Assembly: GCA_020829485.1 (NCBI GenBank)
Contig: JAIVFU010000144.1
Coordinates: forward strand, 1 to 14,010
DNA length: 14,010 nucleotides
Source of the DNA: Nostoc sp. CHAB 5834
GTDB lineage: Bacteria; Cyanobacteriota; Cyanobacteriia; Cyanobacteriales; Nostocaceae
Direction: 5' to 3'
In this document: piece after piece, positions 1 through 6,873 of the stretch
Position numbering within the stretch: the stretch's first letter is position 1
Layout of the letters: each line of letters begins with the position of its first letter
The notes under the pieces: generated by a model
What the model was told of the DNA's origin: nothing
The model's input: the letters and a program-made list of their open reading frames with translations, nothing else
The model's database searches: none
Program-made: the position numbers and the translations under genes

Positions 1-624
1 CAATTAACCTCTGTGTTTCTTTAGGATTTTCTTCAATGTGGTTCAGTATATCGCTCATATTTATGTGTCAAAAAACTTCCCTAATGTTCTTTTATCACAG
101 AATGATACTATTTTGGAGATGTCTAATTGCCTGTACCAGATATTCTGGACTAATACAATCAGGACTTACGCAATTGGCACAAAGATCGGGCGAAACTTCG
201 CCCCGCCACGCGGTACTTGAAATCAGACCAAACACATACAAACGTCTGGACGTTTTAGTTGCTGAATCAGATAAAAAGACAAGCAAGTTGTGCTTAATTT
301 TATCAAGAAGGTTTGGGGGAAAGGTAAAAACCTCGCCTGAAGTTAAGCGAAATAATCCTTATATCGCAAGGTAGGTAGAAACCCCACGCATAGTGTAGGT
401 GGCTTAGTTTAATCCCTTTCCCCTTTAACCTTTTCCCTTTTATAAATAGTTTGACTTGTTTGATAAGCTAAATTTTTAAGTCTAAGCCAAACCAACATTG
501 AACAAGCAATATGATTTCTCACTTATACGAGCTTTACGGCATTGACAAGATTCAATGCTTGTAATCTGCCTTTCAACGACCTTTGTTGTGGATAAGCTTA
601 ACTAGCGATGCTCCACAGGAACCG

Positions 625-646
625 CTTTATAGCGATCGCTATAAAG
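625..646. repeat. 22-nt perfect palindrome centred on a HIP1 octamer
   Basis: The bases CTTTATA, the octamer GCGATCGC (632-639) and TATAAAG form an uninterrupted palindrome. HIP1 is a highly over-represented octamer in many cyanobacterial genomes. Here its symmetry extends seven bases further on each side, enough to form a cruciform or bind a dimeric protein. No function is shown by the sequence. Confidence 0.7.
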
Positions 647-721
647 GTTATGATTACCAGTCCCAAAAATCAAGACTGAAACCCTCCCACAGAGCATCAA
701 CTGACCTCGGTTCATATTCAA

Positions 722-739
722 GGTGCGGCTTGCCGCACC
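722..739. repeat. GC-rich 8-bp hairpin with TT loop
   Basis: GGTGCGGC and GCCGCACC flank a two-base loop. It lies about 100 bases past the stop codon of cphA2. On that strand no run of T follows closely, so it is a weak terminator candidate at best, and more likely part of the dispersed repeat that ends at 770. Confidence 0.45.
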
Positions 740-840
740 CAGACCGATTGTGCCAGTTGCGTAAGTCCTGCTAATAACTTAATCAACCGGACATGATATG
801 AGAGGATATTTTAAAAGTATTGGGCAAATAGAATTTGCTA

Positions 841-2751
841 CTACAAAATTGCTCCAGTCTCTTTCAAATAAACCCGCGTAAATGGTTCATCTTCACCCAA
901 AGAATAATCTTCAATCAACCCTTTGCGACGAATAGAAATATCGTTGCCTTTTCTAATCACCACAGTAGAACCATCGAATACATCTCGCACTAACATCATT
1001 TCAGTTTCGCTGGGATTATCTAAAACGACCATATTACTACTTCGGTAAAACATCCCCTCTTCATCTAGAATATCTTCCCCATACTCGGCAATCAGCAAAT
1101 CAAGTTTTGGATGACGCAGCAAAGTTTGGACGTTGGTATTGTAATCTTTACTTAATACTTTTTTCGAGCGATTCACAAAAACTGCATTACGACAAACAGC
1201 GCCTATTGTCCAGTTGGGATGTTGCAAAAGGATATGGTCAATCGTTGCTTGCAGTTCTTCAACTGAGATTTTATTAAAGGTAATAATCGGTATCCTAGAA
1301 TCTGTACCCGACTCAAAAAAGGTTTCTAAGATATAAGAAGGCACATCAACGCTTTCACCTTCAGAAGGTTTAAGATGCATTAAAACGCCTGGTGCAGCAT
1401 TAATTTCCAAGATGGCAAAGTTACTAGACTTCCAAGATTCTGAGAGACTTTTGGTCATGACATCAATACCAAGGCAAGTCAGCTGGAAGTGTTGGGCAAT
1501 ATCTTGCGCCAAGATAATATTGTCATCATGAACCGTGTGCGTTGCATCAATGCTCATACCCCCAGCCGAAAGATTGGCAACTTTACGGAGGTAAACAGTG
1601 CGCCCCTTCTCAATCACGCTGTCCAATGATAAACGCTGTTCCTCTAGGTAGAGTTCCATCGCTTCATCGATTTGAATTTTACTCATCGGCGAGGTTGGCG
1701 TGTCTAAACGTGCAGGTTTCCGATTCTCTAAGCGGATTAATTCTACAAGCGTTAAATAGCCATCACCAACAACCGATGCTGGACGGCGTTCTGTAGCGGC
1801 GACAAATCTGCCATTGACACACAACAAGCGAAAATCTGATCCGGAAATACTTTTCTCAACTATTATCCGGGTTAGCTGATCTTCGGGAATCGCTGCCAGT
1901 GCCCTATTATAAGCAGCTGCAAGTTCTTTTGAGTCCTGCACGTCAGCCGTAACGCCAATTCCTTTGTGGCCTACCACTGGCTTAACTGCTACTGGGTAGC
2001 CAATTTGCCTTGCTGCCGCCAAGGCTTCCTTTTCAGTAAAGACGATATCACCTTCAGGCACTGGGAAACCCAAAGTTTTCAAAAATGCCTTACAGTCGTC
2101 TTTACGGGTGGTAAACTCCGAATCTAGATGGCTATCACAGTTAAATGTTGTTGCTATCCCTCGCACATGTTTTTTTCCTAAGCCGTATTGCATTAACCCT
2201 TCTTCCCACAAATAAAAGGCGGGAATACCTTTTTCGTAGGCTGTTCGCAATAGGGCGTAAACTGTGGGGCCACCATAGACAGAGGCGCGGAATTTATTTT
2301 GCAGCCTCACCAACTGTTCATCAAAGGTAAAGTCTTCATCTTGAGTAATGGCTTCAAACCAATCCCAAACTAAATAAGCTACCTCTCTAGTTGTGCGTTC
2401 ATGTAGTGATTGAACGCTAATCCGCACAAAATCTGGATATGGCTTGACATTCCAACGGTTAAGGTGCAAATCCATGTCCAGTTTTCCGACTTCGGACACA
2501 ACTTGGGCAAATAGATGAGCATAAGATTCGTAGCTTTGGCTGCCCAGGTGGGGATAGCGATCGCCAATCTTTGCAATATAATCTTCAATGGGCAAAGGCT
2601 CTTTAGAGTCAACTAGAGCAAAGTCAAATACTAACGCCCCTATATCTAAATAGGGGTTGGGCCCAATATAATGCTTGAAGTTGAAGATATCGAATACATC
2701 CGTTCTTCTAGCATTAATGCGGACTAAATCACTGCTTTTTTGTAGAACCAT
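841..2751 (-). CDS. cphA2: Cyanophycin synthetase 2 (CphA2-type, dipeptide polymerase)
   Basis: The 636-residue protein has the cyanophycin synthetase N-terminal domain (about 1-200) and an ATP-grasp domain (about 215-480). Visible motifs are the lysine loop KPVVGHKGIGVT (257-268), VEKSISGSDFRLL (298-310), RRPASVVGDG (322-331), and the metal/ATP site EINAAPG (449-455). In CphA1 (about 870-900 residues) a Mur-ligase-like domain with the P-loop GTNGKTTT follows. Here that position reads TFNKISVEEL (491-500), so the P-loop is gone, and the protein ends about 135 residues later. Shortening plus a lost second ATP site is the signature of CphA2, which joins beta-aspartyl-arginine dipeptides using one ATP site instead of building the polymer from free Asp and Arg. 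The ATG at 2751 gives the full N domain, though no strong ribosome site precedes it. It is transcribed away from cphB. The identification is firm and the CphA2 assignment strong. Confidence 0.92.
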   Translation of the reverse strand: MVLQKSSDLVRINARRTDVFDIFNFKHYIGPNPYLDIGALVFDFALVDSKEPLPIEDYIAKIGDRYPHLGSQSYESYAHLFAQVVSEVGKLDMDLHLNRWNVKPYPDFVRISVQSLHERTTREVAYLVWDWFEAITQDEDFTFDEQLVRLQNKFRASVYGGPTVYALLRTAYEKGIPAFYLWEEGLMQYGLGKKHVRGIATTFNCDSHLDSEFTTRKDDCKAFLKTLGFPVPEGDIVFTEKEALAAARQIGYPVAVKPVVGHKGIGVTADVQDSKELAAAYNRALAAIPEDQLTRIIVEKSISGSDFRLLCVNGRFVAATERRPASVVGDGYLTLVELIRLENRKPARLDTPTSPMSKIQIDEAMELYLEEQRLSLDSVIEKGRTVYLRKVANLSAGGMSIDATHTVHDDNIILAQDIAQHFQLTCLGIDVMTKSLSESWKSSNFAILEINAAPGVLMHLKPSEGESVDVPSYILETFFESGTDSRIPIITFNKISVEELQATIDHILLQHPNWTIGAVCRNAVFVNRSKKVLSKDYNTNVQTLLRHPKLDLLIAEYGEDILDEEGMFYRSSNMVVLDNPSETEMMLVRDVFDGSTVVIRKGNDISIRRKGLIEDYSLGEDEPFTRVYLKETGAIL

Positions 2752-3066
2752 TGATTACGAACCTTTGGCTAAACACCCTGAATTTTAGATGCTGATTTCT
2801 GTTTACTCAGACTTATTGATTGTAAATTGATTCACATTATTTTTTGAGAGTGATGGCAAAGCCATTGATCTAATCAGAACTTAGATTAAACCTATTAGTA
2901 AGCATTTTCAACTATCTCAAGGCATAATTAAACCCCCCTACCTCAGCAAATAAAAAACTACAGTCAATTCATCCTCATGAATAGTCAAATATACAACCTT
3001 TGAAAGGTGCAACACCAACCAATAACTTGTATAAATAGATATGCGGTATTCAAAAGACAGCAAAGT
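2752..3066. other. Divergent intergenic region between cphA2 and the small gene
   Basis: This AT-rich spacer must carry the cphA2 promoter on the - strand and probably one for the small + strand gene. I looked for an NtcA-type GTA-N8-TAC site, plausible for nitrogen-storage genes, and found none. No hairpin or repeat stands out. Confidence 0.5.
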
Positions 3067-3270
3067 ATGAATAGCACACAAGCTGCTCTAAGAGACGAGA
3101 TTCGAGAACTTGCTGAGGAAGCTTTTCACCAAAAGCTGATCTCTGGGCATGGTGATGGCCCGGATATGAATGAGTATCAAATTGTCTACCAAGGCAAACC
3201 CAGGCATCTCCCACTAGAACAAGCACGTTTTTTCTTAACTAACTTGCTTTATAAAAGTCGCATTGATTAG
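3067..3270 (+). CDS. Small protein of unknown function in the cyanophycin cluster
   Basis: A 67-residue protein, mildly acidic in its N-terminal half. It has a predicted helix rich in charged residues (ALRDEIRELAEEAFHQ, 7-22), a Gly/Asp turn (SGHGDGPDMNEY), a short strand-like segment (YQIVYQGKPRHLPL) and a final helix (EQARFFLTNLLYKSR). I see no signal peptide, membrane segment or cysteine. A GTG at 3007 would add 20 residues, but the ATG at 3067 gives a natural start at MNST; neither has a good ribosome site. The even residue composition and its place between cphA2 and cphB, in the same direction as cphB and 296 bases ahead of it, support a real gene. I do not recognise a family. A role in cyanophycin metabolism is only inferred from position. 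Confidence 0.65.
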   Translation: MNSTQAALRDEIRELAEEAFHQKLISGHGDGPDMNEYQIVYQGKPRHLPLEQARFFLTNLLYKSRID

Positions 3271-3566
3271 GACTTACCATCAGATATCTAATTGCACCCA
3301 GCGAGAGCTAATACCAATTATTTAATAATTGCACGATAAATTTTCAATCGGCAATTAGCAATGTCTCTAGAAAATCAATTTAGAGGTAGTTGCTGCTGTG
3401 GGTTTTACTAAGTCAACGAACGTTAATGATGTCTAACGACAAGCCGATGCAGCGTCTATGCAAATTTTAACTCTACGTTCTATCAGGTGATCTACCAAAG
3501 GGATGATTTGATAGTTGGAATTGTCATGGTTTAGTGAAATTTATTAACTCAAATTTAGGGAGCATC
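3271..3566. other. Spacer upstream of cphB
   Basis: No gene and no strong repeat is visible. The sequence just after the small gene (AGGACTTACC, 3270-3279) shares only its first nine bases with the inverted repeats near 160 and 770. A promoter for cphB may lie here, or cphB may be read through from the small gene. No clear -10/-35 pair can be assigned. Confidence 0.4.
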
Positions 3567-4409
3567 ATGGTAGAAAGTAATTCCAAACGGCAGTTGGTAA
3601 TTATTGGGGGAGCCGAAGACAAGGAAGGAGATTGCCAAATTCTGCGGGACTTTGTGCGACGCGCTGGCGGTACAAAGGCGTACATTGTAATTATGACGGC
3701 GGCGACAGAATTACCAAGAGAAGTGGGAGAAAATTATATTAGAGTATTTGAGCGCCTGGGAGCCGAGACTGCTCGCATTATTGATACAGAAACCCGCGAA
3801 GATGCATCTTCATCTACCGCATTGGAAGCAATTAATAAAGCAACTGGGATATTTTTTACTGGGGGAGATCAAGCTCGGATCACCAACATCCTTAAGGGCA
3901 CCGAAATAGATACGGCGATTCATCAACGGTTCTCTGAAGGTGTAGTTGTCGGAGGCACAAGCGCGGGAGCCGCCGTGATGCCAGACGTAATGATTGTGGA
4001 AGGCGACTCAGAAACACATCCTCGGATTGAAACTGTTGAAATGGGCCCTGGTCTTGGTTTTCTACCAGGAGTGGTAATTGACCAGCATTTTTCCCAACGC
4101 GGACGCTTGGGACGCTTAATTTCAGCTTTGATACTACAGCCTGCTGTTTTGGGATTCGGTATTGACGAGAATACCGCTATGGTCGTGACAGATAACCAAA
4201 TTGAAGTGATTGGTGCAGGTGCGGTTACGATTGTTGATGAATCAGAGGCTACATACAACAATATGGACGAAATTTTGAAGGATGAGTCTTTGGCGATTTG
4301 CGGAGCAAAGCTTCATATTTTGCCACATGGCTTCAAATTTGACTTGAAAACCCGTCAGCCTATCCTAAATAATGGCTCTGTGGCAAATGTCTCTGTAGCT
4401 GTTGGTTGA
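3567..4409 (+). CDS. cphB: Cyanophycinase
   Basis: Cyanophycinase is a serine exopeptidase of family S51 (dipeptidase E-like fold) that releases beta-Asp-Arg dipeptides from cyanophycin in the cytoplasm. From the ATG at 3567 the protein is 280 residues, matching the usual 270-280. Visible signatures are IIGGAEDK (12-19), TGGDQ (98-102), the nucleophile motif GGTSAGA with Ser132, and IDQHFSQRGRLGR (171-183), whose Asp, Gln and three Arg line the substrate pocket in the characterised Synechocystis enzyme; the numbering agrees with what I recall for that protein. A GTG at 3534 would add 11 residues, but AGGGAG at 3557-3562 sits just ahead of the ATG, so I prefer 3567. All key residues are present, so it should be active. 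Its dipeptide product is the substrate of CphA2, encoded divergently nearby. Confidence 0.95.
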   Translation: MVESNSKRQLVIIGGAEDKEGDCQILRDFVRRAGGTKAYIVIMTAATELPREVGENYIRVFERLGAETARIIDTETREDASSSTALEAINKATGIFFTGGDQARITNILKGTEIDTAIHQRFSEGVVVGGTSAGAAVMPDVMIVEGDSETHPRIETVEMGPGLGFLPGVVIDQHFSQRGRLGRLISALILQPAVLGFGIDENTAMVVTDNQIEVIGAGAVTIVDESEATYNNMDEILKDESLAICGAKLHILPHGFKFDLKTRQPILNNGSVANVSVAVG

Positions 4410-4839
4410 ATCAACACCTAAGTTTTTGCAGGTGCGTTTAAGTTGAATAAACATAGGAGTGAAAAAGAATGTAGAGACGTAGCAGTGCTACGTCTCTACA
4501 AGGGTTCTGGGTAACGCATATTTAATTTATGGATATGTCTAATAAATAATTAATACTTGTAGATTTGTAACATTTATTTCTTGAATATCCTCCCAAATAC
4601 TCTCAAAAATAGCGGACATAGCCCCGCATTTTCAAGAGGAAAGGGGGGATTAATTATTAATATTCTTTATCTTAACTTCAGCAAACTCCTACAACTAAGA
4701 TAAATTGAACTATGTTACGTAATATAAAAAGCTGTTCCACTTTGAACTTGTATAATTAAGACGGGCAAGATGCCCATCCCATAAGACTTGAATTAAATTT
4801 AGATATGCACACTATATGTGTCACAGCTTATAAACTTCT
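4410..4839. other. Repeat-bearing spacer between cphB and the NADAR gene
   Basis: No coding frame is convincing. Besides the long palindrome at 4470-4500, a 5-bp stem GGGCA-AGA-TGCCC lies at 4763-4775, part of a motif of the kind often dispersed in Nostoc-like spacers. The rest is AT-rich and unremarkable. The last 60 bases probably contain the promoter of the NADAR gene, but no clear elements are visible. Confidence 0.5.
4470..4500. repeat. 31-nt near-perfect palindrome after cphB
   Basis: Two 15-base arms (TGTAGAGACGTAGCA and its exact complement) flank a single G. It begins 61 bases past the cphB stop codon. It resembles the abundant dispersed 'GTAGAGACGT...ACGTCTCTAC' palindromes of heterocyst-forming cyanobacteria (my recollection). 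No T tract follows, so it is not a classical terminator, although the RNA stem could protect or end the cphB transcript. Confidence 0.75.
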
Positions 4840-5310
4840 ATGACAATCTACTTTTATAGCACTCGTGAACAATATGGCTGTTTCTCTAACTTTTCACTGC
4901 ACGGCTTTGAATTAGATGGACTGTATTGGCCAACTAGCGAACACTACTTTCAAGCGCAAAAGTTTGTGGGTACACCTCATGTAGAACAAATTCGTCTAGT
5001 TAAAACACCTAAAGATGTGGCAAAAATGGGGCGTGAGAGAACCCGTCCCCTACGGCAAGATTGGGAACAAGTTAAGGACGACATGATGCGGCAAGCTGTG
5101 CTATCTAAATTTCAAACTCATACAGATATCAGGGATATCTTACTTTCCACAGGCAATGCAGAAATTGTTGAAAACTCGCCCATCGATTTTTACTGGGGTT
5201 GCGGAGCCGATGGTAGTGGTAAAAATATGTTGGGAAAAATTTTAATGGAGGTACGAGAGATCCTGCAACATACATACAGCGCAGATGTTAATAATAGAAA
5301 AGTTAAATAA
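4840..5310 (+). CDS. NADAR/YbiA-family N-glycosidase
   Basis: The 156-residue protein matches the NADAR (DUF1768, YbiA-like) family along its whole length; YbiA of E. coli is about 160 residues. Visible signatures are FYSTREQYGCFSNFS near the start, the YWPTSEHYFQAQKF block (residues 29-42) with its conserved Glu, the central RPLRQDWEQVKDDMMRQAVLSKF segment, and the C-terminal DFYWGCGADGSGKNMLGKILMEVRE. Characterised members cleave N-glycosidic bonds: YbiA-type proteins act on early, unstable riboflavin-pathway intermediates, and other NADAR proteins remove ADP-ribose from guanine bases and can neutralise DarT-like toxins. Which applies here cannot be decided from sequence. No DarT-like toxin gene or riboflavin gene adjoins it. 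The ATG at 4840 gives the expected N-terminus although no ribosome site is evident. The family call is confident and the substrate open. Confidence 0.9.
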   Translation: MTIYFYSTREQYGCFSNFSLHGFELDGLYWPTSEHYFQAQKFVGTPHVEQIRLVKTPKDVAKMGRERTRPLRQDWEQVKDDMMRQAVLSKFQTHTDIRDILLSTGNAEIVENSPIDFYWGCGADGSGKNMLGKILMEVREILQHTYSADVNNRKVK

Positions 5311-5463
5311 CATTCTTGCTATGAATGTTTGCTCCAATATCAACTTTTCTAATCGAATATATTTGAAATTTTTCTATTGCCTAAGTAACAACTATAGTTA
5401 TTACTCTTTATGAGTGCTAAGTAGGTAGGCGTAATTAAACATAAGATCAAACCTCACCCTCAA

Positions 5464-5488
5464 TCCCTCTCCTTATAAAGGAGAGGGA
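5464..5488. repeat. 11-bp hairpin repeat (TCCCTCTCCTT family)
   Basis: TCCCTCTCCTT and AAGGAGAGGGA flank the loop ATA, and CCTCACCCTCAA precedes the left arm. From memory this matches a very common dispersed hairpin in Nostoc and Anabaena genomes. No T tract follows. It may influence the 3' end of the NADAR transcript, which ends 150 bases earlier. Confidence 0.75.
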
Positions 5489-5557
5489 AGCTGGATACGG
5501 AGCAAAATTTATACCTTAATTAAATTAGTTACTTAATCTGAAAGCCTCAATTAACGA

Positions 5558-5583
5558 TTCAATGAAGCGATCGCTTCATTGAA
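5558..5583. repeat. 26-nt perfect palindrome centred on HIP1
   Basis: TTCAATGAA, GCGATCGC and TTCATTGAA form an uninterrupted palindrome. It has the same architecture as the one at 625-646 but a different flank, so the two are not copies of a single repeat; only the symmetric extension around HIP1 is shared. Confidence 0.75.
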
Positions 5584-5591
5584 ATATAGCC

Positions 5592-5611
5592 CAATACAGT
5601 TCAGTTAAGCC
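5592..5611. repeat. 20-base sequence like the right end of the IS4 element
   Basis: Compared with the reverse complement of 13672-13691, directly after the transposase stop codon, this stretch is identical except for one base (A against G in CAATAC[A/G]GTTCAG). It could be a solo IS end, a scar, or a dispersed motif next to which the IS happened to lie. No transposase remains are visible around it. Confidence 0.5.
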
Positions 5612-5821
5612 CCAAATCCTTATTTAAAGTGAAATGGGATTACGCCTACTTAACCTACGCTGTGCTAAACCAAACCAACCTGATGAAAGATACATCCTGG
5701 TTTTGGGAATACTAGATTTAGCACCAGACTTAATAGGCAAGGGTTGATGTCTAAAGGCGAATGGAATAACAGATTGAAAAATACAGTTCCCCTGCAATTA
5801 CCCATAACATACTAAAAATCA

Positions 5822-6844
5822 GTGAAGCGTAATACAATTACCCATGAATTTGACTCTGGTTCACAAGCAGAAATACTACCTATACACGAAAGTGACGACA
5901 TATCGGAAGCTTCTAAGCTACTACGGCAAGGAATTCAACAGCAGCAAGCTGGTGAATTAATAGCGGCTTTGAAGTCCTTACAACAATCCTTGGGGCTGTT
6001 TCAGTCTGTTGGGGATTTGCAAAAACAAGCACAGGCACTTTCTTTTTTAGGATTGGTAACTTACAGTGCTGGAGACTACAAAGGTTCTATCTCCTACTCC
6101 GAACAGTGTCTATCTTTGCTGAATAAGAACTCAGATTTAGCATTGCAGATGCAAGCACTTTCCCATTTAGGGAATGCATACCGTCATCTAAATGACCATA
6201 ACAAGGCTATTGAATTTTTGGAAAAGTGTTTAAAAATAACGCAACAACTGCAAGACAAACGTAGTCAAGTAGCAGCACTAAATAATTTGGGATTGGTGTA
6301 TAAAGCTTCGGGCAACTTTACCCAAGCAATTGAGTATCAGCAGCAAAGCCTAGAAATTGTCCGGGAACTCAAAGATAACTGGGGCGAGGAACAGGTACTC
6401 AAGAATTTGGGTAATGCTTTGTATGCTTTGGACAATTACCCAAAAGCGATCGCCTATTATGAGCAGTGTGTAGTACTAGCACGCTCCCTAAAACATGTTC
6501 GCAGTACCTCTCAGGTGCTAAAGAATCTAGGGAATGCTTGTTATGCCTTAGGTGATTATGCTAAAGCCATTAAGTATTATGAAGAACGGTTGCAATTAGC
6601 TAGAGAAATTCAAGACAAGCGTAGCGAGGAACAGTCTTTAGGTAATTTAGGAGTTGCTTGTGAAGCTTTGGGTGACTATAACAAAGCCATTAAGTATTAT
6701 GAAGAACGTTTGCTGTTAGCTAGAAGTATCAAAGATCGACGCAGTGAAGAAGAAGCTCTTGATCGTCTAAAAGCTGCTTGCTACGCCTTGGGTGATTATG
6801 CCAAAGCTATGCAATACCAGCAAGGAACATCTTCAGGTAGTTAA
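5822..6844 (+). CDS. TPR-repeat protein, probably truncated at its C-terminus
   Basis: The 340-residue protein is almost wholly tetratricopeptide repeats with an exact 40-residue period. LG-type helix-A motifs recur at about 76, 116, 156, 196, 236 and 276, each followed by a GDY..AI..Y segment; the first, more divergent unit starts near 30 and the last (310-340) is incomplete. The 40-residue spacing is of the kinesin-light-chain/Rapsyn-like type, which forms protein-binding solenoids. There is no signal peptide or membrane helix, so it is likely cytoplasmic. An in-frame stop at 5813-5815 fixes the start at the GTG of 5822 or later; no ribosome site is evident. The last repeat breaks at residue 334. 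Removing one G at 6824/6825 continues it in register (YQQ then EHLQVVKKQ), so a frameshift probably truncated the gene. Such repeats often precede CHAT or other effector domains in cyanobacteria; none is present here. The partner is unknown. Confidence 0.8.
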   Translation: MKRNTITHEFDSGSQAEILPIHESDDISEASKLLRQGIQQQQAGELIAALKSLQQSLGLFQSVGDLQKQAQALSFLGLVTYSAGDYKGSISYSEQCLSLLNKNSDLALQMQALSHLGNAYRHLNDHNKAIEFLEKCLKITQQLQDKRSQVAALNNLGLVYKASGNFTQAIEYQQQSLEIVRELKDNWGEEQVLKNLGNALYALDNYPKAIAYYEQCVVLARSLKHVRSTSQVLKNLGNACYALGDYAKAIKYYEERLQLAREIQDKRSEEQSLGNLGVACEALGDYNKAIKYYEERLLLARSIKDRRSEEEALDRLKAACYALGDYAKAMQYQQGTSSGS

Positions 6845-6873
6845 AAAGCAACGCCAGACAAACAATACAAAAT

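Larger units (their letters stand above)
160..770. repeat. Possible 611-bp element with 23-bp terminal inverted repeats
   Basis: Positions 160-182 begin CAGGACTTACGCAA and recur as the reverse complement at 748-770 with one mismatch in 23 bases (T against C). After the inner end of each copy comes a loosely matching ATCGG. The interior has no transposase. The six bases CTAATA directly follow the right repeat (771-776) and also occur four bases outside the left one (150-155), which hints at a target duplication but does not align perfectly. It may be a MITE-like or decayed insertion sequence. The alternative is two independent copies of a common dispersed motif. Confidence 0.4.
1..840. other. 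Gene-free region left of cphA2
   Basis: No convincing gene is visible. The open frames here are short, overlap one another on both strands and resemble no protein I know. The stretch holds a pyrimidine-rich tract (about 412-442), a small GC-rich hairpin at 188-203, a 7-bp stem at 539-558, a HIP1-centred palindrome, a GC hairpin at 722-739, and a pair of inverted repeats that may bound a mobile remnant. It lies downstream of cphA2, which ends at 841. Confidence 0.6.
5311..5821. other. Repeat-rich spacer without genes
   Basis: No coding frame is supported. Several dispersed-type elements are packed here: the hairpin at 5464-5488, the HIP1 palindrome at 5558-5583, a 20-base sequence resembling the IS4 element's right end (5592-5611), and a loose inverted pair, GTAGGCGTAAT at 5425-5435 and ATTACGCCTAC at 5639-5649, that encloses all of them. 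The 170 bases before 5822 must contain the promoter of the TPR gene, but I cannot point to it. Confidence 0.55.

Noticed and set aside
36..374. Open frame of 112 codons on + strand
   Set aside because: It overlaps frames on the same and opposite strands, has an unnatural composition and crosses the inverted repeat at 160-182. No protein family is recognisable.
3270..3279. Possible third copy of the AGGACTTACG repeat
   Set aside because: Only the first nine bases match; the sequence then diverges completely.
2752..3566. NtcA-type GTA-N8-TAC site for the cyanophycin genes
   Set aside because: No match was found by eye in either intergenic region.
3923..4261. Open frame on - strand inside cphB
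   Set aside because: It lies wholly antisense to the well-identified cyanophycinase and is low-complexity Pro/Ser/Thr-rich, as expected from antisense reading.
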